Positions 16,844 to 27,214 of a stretch of 52,512 nt of DNA are shown here, piece by piece. Below the pieces are notes generated by a model that ran no database searches, was not told where the DNA came from, and was given only the letters and a program-made list of their open reading frames with translations. The stretch is from JAKVCB01 sp963578605 (GTDB lineage: Bacteria; Planctomycetota; Planctomycetia; Pirellulales; Lacipirellulaceae): assembly GCA_963578605.1 (NCBI GenBank), contig CAUZEA010000033.1:1-52512 (forward strand). The letters are read 5' to 3'. The position numbers were made by a program, and so were the translations under genes. The number at the start of each line of letters is the position of its first letter. The stretch's first letter is position 1.

Positions 16844-18208
16844 TCATGGCGTTCCATTGGCAAGCGACTTGAGAGCCGTTTGTAGCACACCGCGGGCAGC
16901 GACCGACTCCGGGCTATCCTGGCCTGGGGTGTCCTGGTCCGGGCCAATAGGCTGCTTCTCCCGAGGATCATGCTTCAGGTCGAACAGCCGCCCATCGTTG
17001 TAGAGTTTCCAGCGTTGATTGCGAACCCACCATCGCCGGCGACCCGCCTGGGAGTAGACCCACTCTCGATGTGGGCCTTGGGATCCGAGGAGCTGCCGGG
17101 CAAAGCTCCGGCCGTCCAGCGCGACACCCTCAGGCGGTGAGGTACCGGCAAGCTCTGCCAGGGTGGGCAAAAAGTCACTTACATCGATCAGGTCGTTGCG
17201 AGTTTTCCCAGCCGGGATAGTCCCCCGCCAGTTGGCGATCAGTGGTACGCGGGTGCCGGTATCGGTCAGGCCCCCCTTGCCGCCGGAGATGCGTCGGTTG
17301 CCCATTCGCGAGACGACCGGGGCGCGACGATACTTGCCGTTTTGCGCAGTGATGATCGACTGGCCCGGTGAACCGTTGTCTCCCAAAAACAGGATCAGCG
17401 TATGCTCGCGCAGCCCCAGCCGGTTGACGGCTGCCACCAATCGCCCCACGCGAACATCCATGGCTTCGACCATCTCACCGAACGTGTCGTAGCGATCTTT
17501 CCCTGGGCCATAGGGAACCGGTTCTTCGAGATCGTCGGTCACGTCGTGACACAATGCCATCGGATAATAAGCCAGGAAGGGACGGTCCCTGTTCCGTTTC
17601 ATGAAATCAATCAAAAATTCGCAGTAGACGTCGGGGCCGTATTGGTCGTGGACATCGTCGCGCTGCTTGCCGTTTTTCCAGATCAAGGGTTGGTAGTAGC
17701 GGGGGCCTTCGTGCCAGCCAAACAAACAGTACTCGTCGAATCCGAGTTGGCATGGGTGATCTCGATTCTTGCCCAGCAGCGTTAACTGCCATTTGCCGGC
17801 GACTGCGGTCGCGTAACCCGCCTGCTTGAGCACGTGCGCGAATGTTTCGGCCTGTTTGTTTTCAGGGAACGTACCCCAAGCGGGTGTTCCCAACCGCGCC
17901 GGGTACTGGCCAGTCAGCAGGGCAACCCGCGTGGGGTGGCAAAGCGGCATGGCGTAGCAATGCAGAAACCGCTCCCCCGTCCGCGCCAAGGCATCGATGT
18001 GGGGAGTCTTGTACGAGGTCCCTCCATAACAACCAAGCGCCTCAACACCCAAATCATCGGCCAGGATCACCAGAAAGTTCGGCCCGGGTGAGGAGGTTGC
18101 CACGTGGAGCGGAGCGAGGCAACTGGCGAGCAATGCCGCCATCCAAAAAATTTGCCGACATAAACAATTTTTCCAACATGCGGAGTGCTGAATAGCTGAT
18201 TGGATCAT
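16844..18208 (-). CDS. Secreted type I sulfatase
   Basis: A 454-residue arylsulfatase-family enzyme (alkaline phosphatase fold). The formylglycine motif is C90-H-P-T-R94 followed by VALLTGQYPAR, so it is the Cys type matured by a formylglycine-generating enzyme. Metal ligands D51-D52 are in VILADDLG; VAGKWQL and FLGDNGSPGQS are further conserved blocks. The N-terminus has a hydrophobic segment (FWMAALLASCLAPLHVA) suggesting export. The start is uncertain: ATG 18208 is used, a longer frame begins at 18286 and a shorter one at 18142. It removes sulfate from a glycan or small ester, and its position with the GH78-like and propeller proteins suggests a sulfated polysaccharide. No maturation enzyme is in the window. 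Confidence 0.88.
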   Translation of the reverse strand: MIQSAIQHSACWKNCLCRQIFWMAALLASCLAPLHVATSSPGPNFLVILADDLGVEALGCYGGTSYKTPHIDALARTGERFLHCYAMPLCHPTRVALLTGQYPARLGTPAWGTFPENKQAETFAHVLKQAGYATAVAGKWQLTLLGKNRDHPCQLGFDEYCLFGWHEGPRYYQPLIWKNGKQRDDVHDQYGPDVYCEFLIDFMKRNRDRPFLAYYPMALCHDVTDDLEEPVPYGPGKDRYDTFGEMVEAMDVRVGRLVAAVNRLGLREHTLILFLGDNGSPGQSIITAQNGKYRRAPVVSRMGNRRISGGKGGLTDTGTRVPLIANWRGTIPAGKTRNDLIDVSDFLPTLAELAGTSPPEGVALDGRSFARQLLGSQGPHREWVYSQAGRRRWWVRNQRWKLYNDGRLFDLKHDPREKQPIGPDQDTPGQDSPESVAARGVLQTALKSLANGTP

Positions 18209-18406
18209 TTTCGGACGTCTCAAAATAAACGAGCCTTTGGTTGTGGCCAAAGGACTCCTTTCTTTCCTCGGGATAAGTCTTCCCATCCGGTGAGGGCCAA
18301 ACCACTAAATCGGGTTTAATCACAGATCAAGAGAAACAGAGTTGGGCAGTGATAGGTCATAAAAAACCGATGAGCCTTGATTGTAGTTGAATTTTTTTGA
18401 CAGGTT

Positions 18407-18424
18407 AACCCAACTTGAACACTT
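18407..18424. repeat. Left terminal inverted repeat of the IS
   Basis: AACCCAACTTGAACACTT, an exact match to the reverse complement of 20364-20381. Confidence 0.85.
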
Positions 18425-18472
18425 TTGGACGTAAGTCCTTATTATTCAAGGCCGGAACCCCAAAAGTCTTCA

Positions 18473-20198
18473 CTACATTTCGGTGGTCTCCAGGTAACGA
18501 GGCAGTTGGAGGCCGAGGCGTTCCAGGAGAATGGCCTGGTGCTCGTTCGGGCGACTTATGCAACGGCGGCGGATTTCGATCCCTTCCGAAGTGGGAAGAA
18601 CCACGTCCATCACGCGAAGCTCTCCCAGTTCGTCGAACACGCGTCGCGGTTCATCCCCCAGTCCCGCGCCGCGGCACAGTTGGGCGAGCGTCTTCCACAG
18701 GACGTATGCCAGGAAGCAGACCAGAATATGAGCCAACACGCGGTCTTCCTTTTGATGCCAGATGGGACGAATTCGCAAGTCGCTTTTCTGGATGCGAAAC
18801 GCTGATTCGGCTTCGGTCAATTGCATGTACGCCTGCCAGAGTTCTTCGTGAGTCCAGTCTTTGAAGTTGCTGCGCAACACGTAACATCCGTCGGTAAGCG
18901 TGACCCATTTGCGAACCGATTCCTTCTTGGTCCATGTCAACTTCGTCCAGCCGTCGTCGCCCTGAGCGACCTTCACGTCGAACAAACGCGCAGCCCGTGA
19001 GTTGGCGCCCTTTAATCGGCCAACCCGCTCCGCGATCTTGACCGCTGACTGTTTCTTCTTCTCGCAACTGGCTTGGATCTTGTTCAGCCCTTCCTCGATG
19101 CGCAACTCGAAACGCGCGAAGATCGCCTTTTCTTTCTCCCAGCGGTCACGGCTTCGACAGAGAATGAACGTTTCTTCATCGCCGTCGGGTGATGGGCAAA
19201 GTTTGACTTCCACACCGTCACGAACATGGTCCCACGACTCCTCAAGCAATTGACGTTCAAACTGCTTCAGCATGCTCTTGGGAGTGCCGATGATGTAACG
19301 CCGAACCCCATCCTTGAGGAACTTGATGTTGGCTTCCGATAGCATGCCTCGATCCATGACCCAGACACGATTGGACTCACCGTAACGTGATTCCATGGTC
19401 GTCACAATCTCCTCGACCGTTGTGCTGTCGCGGCGATTGCCGTCAAAGACTTCGTAGCCGATGGGCACTCCACAACGGGATACGACCAGTGCAATGCAGA
19501 CCTGTTTGCAATCACTGCGCTTATCGCGTGAATATCCGTGTTTGGCTTTGGGGTTGGCTTTTGCTTGCCCTTCGAAATAGGTGCTGGTGACATCGTACAG
19601 GAGCAAATCGTACTCCAGTTCGAAGAGCTCTCCTAGGCGATGCTTTACGAATAATTCTAGTTTTTCCTTGTGTGGCAGGATGTGATCTAGTGCGCGATAC
19701 AATCGCGTGTGATAAACCTTGGTCGCGATAGAAGTGCTCGGCAATATGCAGTTCACTTGATGGCTTGCACAACCGGCAGACGACTAAGATCAATGCGATA
19801 TTTGGCCAACGAACGTCCGTTTGATTGGCAGGCAAACGGCCCAAGAAGTCGTCCAATCCGATCTTCTTGATGAGTTCCAGTGCCAACCACGGCCCGCCGA
19901 ACTGGACACAGTTCTCCACACGCACCGCGGAAGCGTTGACCGTGACCCATCGTGGTTTCGCGTCTCATGAATCATCGTGCGACGTTTCATCCACGAAAGG
20001 CAAACAGTGCTGCCGCTCGTCGCCGTGCGCATTGGGTGCAGCCACTTCCTGCACGCCCAAGCGTCCCTCTTCAGCGAGTCGGCCCAGGTACGCGACCACG
20101 CGTTGACGAGGGCCACGTTCCGTGCGATACGATTCCACAAGCGCCCAATACGAGTGTCGCTTTCCATCTTTGTTGCGGTAACACGGACGAACAAACAT
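18473..20198 (-). pseudogene. Broken IS1634-family transposase
   Basis: The DDE transposase starts at ATG 20198 (MFVRPCYRNKDGKRHSYW), reads to an in-frame TGA at 19965-19967 (SHDDS-stop-DAKPRW), continues in the same frame through VRVENCVQFGGPWLALELIKK, then loses frame near 19740 after AEHFYRD and resumes in another frame at ATKVYHTRLYRALDHI. The second break looks like a deletion of some tens of bases between two ATCGCGAC-like sequences, removing the linker normally found before ATKVY. The rest (YDVTSTYFEG, VWVMDRGMLSEAN, Transposase_11 core, about 420 residues) is intact to the stop at 18473. Two independent lesions make it inactive in cis; the intact inverted repeats could still be mobilised in trans if a functional copy exists elsewhere. 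Confidence 0.88.
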
Positions 20199-20363
20199 GT
20201 TCGTCAATGGAACAAATCCAATCCGCCTTGCCAAGCTCAAGGTCTTCACTACAACGCGATCGCCACCCGATTGCCGACGCATTCGCAAGACTCCAACCAA
20301 CGACAAACGACTTGCAACAAACCACCGCTCAAGAAAACTTCAGAATTGCCACGTCTGGACGCC

Positions 20364-20381
20364 AAGTGTTCAAGTTGGGTT
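20364..20381. repeat. Right terminal inverted repeat of the IS
   Basis: AAGTGTTCAAGTTGGGTT, the exact reverse complement of 18407-18424, located about 165 bp upstream of the transposase start. The 224 nt between here and the GH78-like gene hold nothing I recognise. Confidence 0.85.
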
Positions 20382-20605
20382 GGGTTCGCCAGGTCAACAT
20401 TCGGGGACCCCAAAACGGGACTTTCATTCCCCTTGTTGATCTGCGCCGAGTCGATCACGCCGTGAAATCCATCCGCGAAGGTGGTTGCCGCTTAAGTGCC
20501 GATACAGTTGGTCCCATGCCAGCCATCTAGGCCGTCGTGGCTGGGACGACGATCGCCCAGACTGGTATTTTGATAGAGTCTTGTAGATTGATCACGTTCA
20601 TCAAT

Positions 20606-23038
20606 TTAGGGTTTTTGCAGCAACTGCTTGCCGCTCTGATTCTCGATCCTGACTTCGTACCCTGCCGGAACGCTTAACTCGTAAACGAGCCGATCTCCTT
20701 CCTGCCACCAGTGGAGTTTGACCGGTCCATCGGGTGTGGGCATTTGGCCCTGGCACCAATCGAGTTGCAGATCCCCCAACCGGAAATCCACCTGTTTGTC
20801 AGGGATATTAAGTCGGTAAATTCCGAGGACATCGCGAAACAGTGTGCGGCAGATGTGCGTTGGATATCCGTGGCAACAGCTTGCAATTGGCCGGGCGAAC
20901 TCCCACAGCGTTCCCGTGCGGTCAACCATGTAGAGCCAGCAGGGAATCAATTCGTCTGCAATTTGCTGACAGCGACCTGCCTCCGAAAGCATTTCGATTC
21001 GCAGCATCTTCCCGAGAAACGGCTCGGCGATCGGAATTTCTGGAAACGCCTTAGTCTCTGTGCGCTGGGGTCCGAATTCGTCGCACAGCACTTGCCACAA
21101 ACCGGGGTGGCTTTCGCGCGTAGCCACGTCGAAGAAGAAGGCATAATACTGGCACGCCTCGCTACGTTGATTGCCTCGCTCTAGTTTTCCGTCGTTGCGG
21201 ATCGCGCTGTCCACGAAGAATTCTCCGTCGAACGACTGTCGCCGAATCACCTCGCCGATCGATTCGGCCTTGGCCCGCGCTTCAGGAAGCCCATACATCC
21301 TGTCGGCGGCATCCAGCATGCCGGCATAGATCATGTTCGCCGGGTAACTCACGTCACGGATAAACTTATTGGCGGCATAGCCCACGAACAGTGAGCCGTC
21401 GGGGTTCTCCAACAGGCCATCGTCGTTCTCGAATTGACTGAGGTACTCAAGTAACCCCGTCACTTTTGCCCGTAACCGGTCGACCATTTCAGAATCGCCA
21501 CTACGGGTAGCGTACTCCTCCAGTTGAATCGCAAACCACATGGTGTGAGTGATGTAATGGTTATATCTGTCGGCAGGATAAGCATCGATCAAGGCGCCAT
21601 CGGGCTGGTTCGGAAACTTGTCGGGCAACATAAAGTTCTCGAAGAAATTCCGCTCGACAAGTGTCTCACCCGTCAGATCAGCTGTCGCCCGGGCCGTGAA
21701 AAAACTGTCGCACAACCAGCCAGCCCGCTCTCGCAATGGGCAATCCATGAACAGATCCAAAACGTTCTGTCGGTTGGTCGACACACCAGCGGCAAAAAGT
21801 CGATTGAGCCGATCGTCACTGGCAGCAAAGTGGGCTTGGTTCATTTCCGGGTGGATGTACTGGCGCAGATAGGTATTCTCAACCTCGCAGTCCCCCTCCA
21901 GACAGGTCCACTTCAGGTAACGCATGGTATAGGGTTCAATCGCCTCGACGTGATAGGTGCCAGGTTCCATCTCATAGCTGATGATGTTAGCGTTGGACCC
22001 CTGCCGTTTAAAATTGACGTCGTCGTCCAAGAGCAACTCATCGAACAGCAGCAACAGGCGCGTTTTCTTGTGACATGTGATCGTGGCACCTGGCATTCCC
22101 GTCAGGTTTTCTCCCAGGTCGAGAATCTGGTAGGAAGGACCCACGAGTCGCACGGCAGGAGTTTGCTGGGAGGCTGGATCGAGTGTGGCTGCGGGGATCG
22201 AGACCACCTTTTGGATCTCGATCGACGGGGTAGCTTCGAGCTGGTCTTCCCGATAGCCCTTGTAGTTAGGGCCGATGTTCAACAGAGCTCGGCCCTTCCA
22301 CAGGGTAGCTACCTCTGTGCGCTTTTCGAGCCGTCCCCGGGAGACGTGGCGCACAGGTGTTTTCAAGGTGAAATCCGGATAGAGAACTCCGCGCGTGAGC
22401 AGCTTCCTGGGGGGCGCGAGGGCCGTTTCCAAAGGAGTCCACTCGGAGGAGACCTCCCGCCGCCAGCGATCGTAGCCTGGCTGCAGGCGGTAAACCTCGA
22501 TGAATGATCGTTGGAAGCTGAACCGACGGACTTTGCGGACCCGTTCAGGCAGTATTGCTGCTTCGAACACACATCCTTCGCCGGCCGTGGAAACCAATAC
22601 CTGGTCGTCGCGGAGTACCTCGGCCTGGAGGAAAGAGGGTTGGTCCAGGAGCGCAAAACTGTTGATGTTGTAACCAACGACTTCCACGGCCAGGAGGTTG
22701 TCGCCATCGACCAGCCGATCCCCCAGTTCCCACTGGTCAACCCGGTAGAACTCGTGGGCTGCCCGAGCCGGTCCACTGGCCAGGAACTGCCCATTAAGCC
22801 AAGCCCGATACAAAGTTGAGGCAGCGACACGAAACACCACGTTTTCGCCTGGCTTACCCTGAAAAACAGCGCGGAAACCGCCTGTCAGGTTCATCTCTGT
22901 CTCCAGTCCTGCGGGCCAGACAGGCCGGGCCGACTTCATCACCGCTGATTCCTGTGCCCGGCTCCCACCTGACATGAGCACAATCATCACCAGGGCCGAC
23001 GGGAAGGAACAAAACCGAAACGAGATGGACATCAGCAT
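20606..23038 (-). CDS. Secreted GH78-like alpha-L-rhamnosidase-family protein
   Basis: An 810-residue protein with a signal peptide (MLMSISFRFCSFPSALVMIVLMSGGSRAQ). An N-terminal carbohydrate-binding-like beta-sandwich (FRVAASTLYRAWLNGQFLASGPARAAHEFYRVD) is followed by a second sandwich and an (alpha/alpha)6 barrel that starts with the family hallmark DCPLRERAGWLCD at about 429-442. In GH78 enzymes the corresponding block (DCPQRDERLGWTGD) carries the catalytic acidic residues. A C-terminal beta-sandwich ends the chain. The D-C-P-x-R-E-R motif is clear but the following residues differ from the best-studied enzymes, so rhamnose specificity is likely but not certain. ATG 23038 is preferred for the signal peptide; the longer frame begins at 23119. 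Confidence 0.8.
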   Translation of the reverse strand: MLMSISFRFCSFPSALVMIVLMSGGSRAQESAVMKSARPVWPAGLETEMNLTGGFRAVFQGKPGENVVFRVAASTLYRAWLNGQFLASGPARAAHEFYRVDQWELGDRLVDGDNLLAVEVVGYNINSFALLDQPSFLQAEVLRDDQVLVSTAGEGCVFEAAILPERVRKVRRFSFQRSFIEVYRLQPGYDRWRREVSSEWTPLETALAPPRKLLTRGVLYPDFTLKTPVRHVSRGRLEKRTEVATLWKGRALLNIGPNYKGYREDQLEATPSIEIQKVVSIPAATLDPASQQTPAVRLVGPSYQILDLGENLTGMPGATITCHKKTRLLLLFDELLLDDDVNFKRQGSNANIISYEMEPGTYHVEAIEPYTMRYLKWTCLEGDCEVENTYLRQYIHPEMNQAHFAASDDRLNRLFAAGVSTNRQNVLDLFMDCPLRERAGWLCDSFFTARATADLTGETLVERNFFENFMLPDKFPNQPDGALIDAYPADRYNHYITHTMWFAIQLEEYATRSGDSEMVDRLRAKVTGLLEYLSQFENDDGLLENPDGSLFVGYAANKFIRDVSYPANMIYAGMLDAADRMYGLPEARAKAESIGEVIRRQSFDGEFFVDSAIRNDGKLERGNQRSEACQYYAFFFDVATRESHPGLWQVLCDEFGPQRTETKAFPEIPIAEPFLGKMLRIEMLSEAGRCQQIADELIPCWLYMVDRTGTLWEFARPIASCCHGYPTHICRTLFRDVLGIYRLNIPDKQVDFRLGDLQLDWCQGQMPTPDGPVKLHWWQEGDRLVYELSVPAGYEVRIENQSGKQLLQKP

Positions 23039-23153
23039 AGCTGGTTTGCACCACGGGAAACTGGTGGAGGATGAAACCGTGCAAATTTTAACATGGGGTG
23101 GTCTGTTGCGGCATGGCAAGTACCTCTATGTGCAACCGAAAGAGCACACGTGG

Positions 23154-25184
23154 TTACTTGTCCTGCGAGAGTGGATAGATGTGCAGCATTCGGCACGTGT
23201 GCGCCGGAATCGAAAGGCGCATATACGCTTCGGCATTAGCTCGTGCCGATGGTGCACCTGTCAGGGCATCGGCGATCTCAATGCGTTTGCCCAGTTGCTG
23301 GCGCAGGGCTGCCGTGTGCAACCGCAGCGCACCGGGCTGATCCGACAGGTTGCTGACGACCAGCAGCACATGATTGTCATTGGGCCGGACGTACGCCCCG
23401 GTGACACTTTCACCCGTAACACGTTTGCCGTCTTGCTCAATCTCGACACGAACTTTTAACCACTCGGGTAGTTCGTGTGGCCGGTAAAAACGAACCTGAT
23501 CACTCGACCTTACAAACTTTCTTCGCATTTTGAGCAAGCCAAGCTGGGCCGTTAAATCAGTCCAGCCCGGTGCAGGAATAATGATGTTGCCATACGGCAT
23601 GGTAGCAGCCATGCCCCACTGGATGAGCCATGGCTTGGCCGAAGACATTGCCGGCAAAAAGCAGGGTTGGGCGCCCCACTGCGCGCCGGTGAATGTCATT
23701 GCGCGGAACTCGGGGGTAATGTCCGCCAGCGGCTGCGAATGTTTGTCGAACCGGAACTGCTCACCGTCGGAATAAATGTCGACAAAACTCAGCGCCGGGC
23801 TCACCATGTATCGGCTGTTGTGTTGCCAGATAACCGGTTGCCGGGAGCCTGTGCGTTGCTGCCTGAGGAGCGTGTACATCCGTTTGAAAAACGCGCGGTT
23901 TGCAAAGATCGGGTACGAGGACTTTCCGTCACGGCCACATCCATGACGGGTATTCGCACAGGGGTAAGGGCACGCGTTGTCAAAATAGAGGCCATCGACA
24001 TCGTAGGCGTCGAGAAACTTCTCCATACTCCAGGTCATAAAGTCGGGGTAGGTGCTCGCCGTGCAGAGGCAGACGTTTCGACTGGAACCACCGTCGACGC
24101 TATCGCCAATCCAGAGCGGCTCGCCACTTTTTTGAGTGCGGATCCAATCGTCGTAATGCCGACTCACAGCCGGTGCATCAGGGCTGGTACCGGCGGGGGT
24201 GAAATAGGGACAAACGCGTTCTCCCTGTTTGTGTTTTTTGGTAATCAGCTCTCGATACGCGTTCGGATCGGCCGGTTGTGGATAGGAGTAGAACTTCTGG
24301 TTCTTGTGCCAAACCGATGTGTAGGAGCCGGGCAGGTATTCTCCGCCAGAGAACGCCACATACCGTGCCTGCCACCGGGCCGGTAGTGGCTTGGAAGGGG
24401 TGGCGTGTAAGCCAAGTGAAAACTTGACCGGGCTGTCCAGTTGTCTGGGCTCCGTCCAGATGTTCAGTTCCAGCACCGTGGCATTGTCGCGACGCTCGAT
24501 CCGAACCGCTGCCGGACCGCCTGACCAGTCGAAGTTGTTTTCGGTGAATACTGTAAGACCGCGATCATGATCACCCAGCCACCACATCGATTGCCACGGA
24601 AATTCCAAAGCATCTCCCACCTCATCGGGCGCGGTCAGGTTGCCGTGTCGACCCCACACGGTGTGGTAGTGAATGAATCGGGCGACCTCCGGCACGAGGG
24701 GAAACTCCAACCCAAAAGAATCGACTTGAGTCGATTCCTTGGCGGAGAGGGTGAAATCAATGCGCATCACACCGTCGTATTCAAGCCAGGCTGTCGCGTT
24801 CAAACAAATGTCGCCGGCGGAAAACTCACCTTTCCACTCCACGCGATCGGGCCGATCGAGGGTCACCGTGACCTTGCCGGACTGGAGTTCATACCGCTTG
24901 CCTCCTGTCGTGATCACAAACCGAGGAGCCTGGCCAAACATCTCCGCCTGTTGGTTGTGGATCTGCGCCGGTAGCAAACTACCCAACTCGTAAGTTCGAC
25001 CCCACATCGAGACCTGGCCCGCGTCAGTCGTAAGAGGTTGGAAGGGAAACGGGACATCTCTCGTTTCGCCAACCCGGGCCGTGGCCCATGGGTCGGCCGG
25101 ATCACCCAGGTCATAACCTTGCACGCAATCGGTAACCGCGACCCACAAGCAACCCAGTGTCATTAAGCGTTGAACTTGGTTCAT
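23154..25184 (-). CDS. Secreted DUF6067-like glycoside-hydrolase-type protein
   Basis: A 676-residue exported protein (signal LMTLGCLWVAVTDCVQGYD). A large N-terminal beta-sandwich half (to about residue 300) precedes a TIM-barrel-like half with KFLDAYDVDGLYFDNACPYPC and PVIWQHNSRYMVSP, and a C-terminal all-beta domain (VLLVVSNLSDQPGALRLH) as in many GH-A glycosidases. It resembles the DUF6067 family found in Planctomycetota and Bacteroidota glycan loci; no activity is known to me. The Asp of VDGLYFDN is a candidate catalytic or substrate-binding residue. The gene lies 77 nt after the propeller protein and 115 nt before the GH78-like start, so it is probably in the same transcript. Confidence 0.65.
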   Translation of the reverse strand: MNQVQRLMTLGCLWVAVTDCVQGYDLGDPADPWATARVGETRDVPFPFQPLTTDAGQVSMWGRTYELGSLLPAQIHNQQAEMFGQAPRFVITTGGKRYELQSGKVTVTLDRPDRVEWKGEFSAGDICLNATAWLEYDGVMRIDFTLSAKESTQVDSFGLEFPLVPEVARFIHYHTVWGRHGNLTAPDEVGDALEFPWQSMWWLGDHDRGLTVFTENNFDWSGGPAAVRIERRDNATVLELNIWTEPRQLDSPVKFSLGLHATPSKPLPARWQARYVAFSGGEYLPGSYTSVWHKNQKFYSYPQPADPNAYRELITKKHKQGERVCPYFTPAGTSPDAPAVSRHYDDWIRTQKSGEPLWIGDSVDGGSSRNVCLCTASTYPDFMTWSMEKFLDAYDVDGLYFDNACPYPCANTRHGCGRDGKSSYPIFANRAFFKRMYTLLRQQRTGSRQPVIWQHNSRYMVSPALSFVDIYSDGEQFRFDKHSQPLADITPEFRAMTFTGAQWGAQPCFLPAMSSAKPWLIQWGMAATMPYGNIIIPAPGWTDLTAQLGLLKMRRKFVRSSDQVRFYRPHELPEWLKVRVEIEQDGKRVTGESVTGAYVRPNDNHVLLVVSNLSDQPGALRLHTAALRQQLGKRIEIADALTGAPSARANAEAYMRLSIPAHTCRMLHIYPLSQDK

Positions 25185-25261
25185 ATCGATTTCGCATTAT
25201 CGCTATGCGGCTTGCCAGGAAATTCTCGGGAAGGGGTATTAAAATCGGTGAACTGCCGCTG

Positions 25262-26932
25262 CTATTTTGCTGAACTCTGCGGCTGGGCGTCGGCAAAGCG
25301 GAATCCGAACAGGTAGGCCGATTTCAGCCAGAAACGGACATGGATGTTTTTACCCCGCAGCGACGAAAGGTCGGGATTACCTTTCCAACTAACCACCTGT
25401 TCGTACTCGTCACCGCGCATTCGGTCACAGTCGTCCTGGCCAAAGCCGGGCAAATGCTGGTCGCCGTATACGCCCCCTTCACGATCCAACAGTTCTACCA
25501 GGACGTGACCGTAACGAACATTTTCCGGGTTCCAAGCCTGGTGTTCAGGCGAAATGTTCACCAATAGCCGGTTGCCTGTCACTTTAACTTCGCGCGACAG
25601 CAGCCAGCCACCACGGGTGCCACCGTACTGACCGACGAATCGATCGCGTCGAATGCGGGCAACTCCAATGGCCCGCGTGTTGGCCGGAAACCGCGTTCTC
25701 CAGGTTTTCGACGAACCGACGTAATAGAGATAAAGATGGTGTCCCCGGGGAACCACGCTGGTGAGCATCCAGGTGTGCCCCCCATCCCAGTCGCCTTGCC
25801 TGCCATAAGGAATAAACTTCTCACGCAGCGGTGAACGATACCAGCGAAACCCGTCAGGGCTCGACACCAGTTCAATCCAACCCTTGTCTTTTCCCCGGCG
25901 GGGCTGAATCGCGACGAAACCGAGGTACTGGTTGCCGTACTTGATCGTGGACATCCGATCGAAAAACCATCCCGGATTGTCGGGCGTTTTTCCGCGATCC
26001 AGTTCATCGGGAACCAGGATATGTCGCGCCGGCTCCCAGTTTTGCATGTCGCTGCTCACGGTAACCGAAATGCGTGTTCGAACATTCTCCTGGCGATACC
26101 GGTTTTCGTTCGCAGCCAATGCCTGCGGCCGGGCGTAAAGCATCCAGAGTTTGCGCGTCTCGTCCCAAACGGGAACGTGCTGGGCGTCAAGCGCCTTAAG
26201 ATAAACCGGGTTGTCATGGTGTGGGGTCCAGTCGAGTCCGTTGTCGCTGTAGGCCACGTTCACGCAGTTACCATATTCGGGCAACTGGTCGCGATACCAG
26301 ACCATAAAGCGGCCATGCTCGCGCAAATGGTCGGGAGTGTGCAATACCACGAATTCCTGGCAGTTCGTGACACCCGTCATGAGGATATTTGTCTTTGGAT
26401 ATCCCATGTACGGCACACGATCCATGAGCGGCTTGGTCCACGTTATGCCATCAGGACTTTCGGCGTAGCTCATCATGTAAGGGTGTCGTTTGTAGTTCTT
26501 GAGCGTCTTGCCACGTCCCCAGGCACCAATGTCATAGTTCGCATACCACATGCGAAAAATCTGGTCCTGCTCGTCAAACAGCACAACCGGTAAACCAATC
26601 GCATGCTCCCATGGCTGATCTGCCTTGACGATGGGATTGTTATATTCCTTCTCCGGTTCGTTGACGCGGCGATAAACGTCCCAGCGATCAGCGTACGACG
26701 ATGGATCAAGAAACAGTTGTAACTGGTGCCCCATGTCGACCGGAGCGCCACTGCGATAGTAGTGATCGGGGTTGTCGGCTTCGAGCTGCCCCTGGCCAGC
26801 TTCTAAAGAGGTAGCCGGTGGAGCGTCTTCCGAGCAGGCCAGCGGAGCCTTCAACAAGGCCCCCAGAAAAACAACCACTGCCACCACAGCACCCAGATTC
26901 GATCGATGGCCCATTTTTAAATCATGCATCAT
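25262..26932 (-). CDS. Secreted five-bladed-propeller glycosidase-like protein (paralogue without jelly-roll)
   Basis: A 556-residue protein with signal peptide (MGHRSNLGAVVAVVVFLGALLKAPLACSE). From about residue 62 to 440 it has the repeated motifs of a GH32/GH43/GH130-like propeller (MWYANYD, SYAESPDGITWTKP, VAYSDNGLDWTPH, ISVTVSSDMQNWEP, ELVSSPDGFRWYRSP, HTWMLTSV). A C-terminal beta-sandwich (SREVKVTGNRLLVNISPEH ... LKSAYLFGFRFAD) completes it. It is clearly the paralogue of the 781-residue protein at 32886-35231, about three residues in four identical by eye over the shared part, but lacks the N-terminal jelly-roll. ATG 26932 is supported by GGGGAG about 11 nt upstream; the frame is open to 27142. 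Catalytic residues cannot be named with confidence. Confidence 0.75.
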   Translation of the reverse strand: MMHDLKMGHRSNLGAVVAVVVFLGALLKAPLACSEDAPPATSLEAGQGQLEADNPDHYYRSGAPVDMGHQLQLFLDPSSYADRWDVYRRVNEPEKEYNNPIVKADQPWEHAIGLPVVLFDEQDQIFRMWYANYDIGAWGRGKTLKNYKRHPYMMSYAESPDGITWTKPLMDRVPYMGYPKTNILMTGVTNCQEFVVLHTPDHLREHGRFMVWYRDQLPEYGNCVNVAYSDNGLDWTPHHDNPVYLKALDAQHVPVWDETRKLWMLYARPQALAANENRYRQENVRTRISVTVSSDMQNWEPARHILVPDELDRGKTPDNPGWFFDRMSTIKYGNQYLGFVAIQPRRGKDKGWIELVSSPDGFRWYRSPLREKFIPYGRQGDWDGGHTWMLTSVVPRGHHLYLYYVGSSKTWRTRFPANTRAIGVARIRRDRFVGQYGGTRGGWLLSREVKVTGNRLLVNISPEHQAWNPENVRYGHVLVELLDREGGVYGDQHLPGFGQDDCDRMRGDEYEQVVSWKGNPDLSSLRGKNIHVRFWLKSAYLFGFRFADAQPQSSAK

Positions 26933-27214
26933 CTTTTTTTCAGCTCCCCTTTGTAGTACCTCGACAACACGCTTTTGGTCCCTGAAGTCGGCAGTTGCTT
27001 TTTCAATCAGATCGCCTTGTTGATCCATGGTCGATTCAAAGCAAAGGCGTCGAATCCGTCGCAACTTCATCTTACCACCTTTACTTCCTCCATGCACCGT
27101 TTTCAGCCAAGCGTCTGGCGACTGCCAAGTGCGTTGCCACACGGGCCAGATCTGGGAATCACTAACACGGAACCACCACGTAGCGGCAATGACCCTTACC
27201 CAAGAAGCGGCTAC

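Larger units (their letters stand above)
18407..20381 (-). mobile_element. Decayed IS1634-type insertion sequence, 1975 bp
   Basis: Bounded by perfect 18-bp inverted repeats (AACCCAACTTGAACACTT at 18407-18424 and its reverse complement at 20364-20381). It contains one transposase gene on the minus strand, broken by a stop and a frameshifting deletion. The size fits the IS1634 family. I see no clear target-site duplication at the edges, so the exact outer base is uncertain. It separates the GH78-like gene from the sulfatase in an otherwise co-directional block. Confidence 0.85.

Noticed and set aside
19952..20530. 192-codon plus-strand frame across the right end of the IS
   Set aside because: It runs antisense through the transposase and out of the element; the tail has no recognisable motif.
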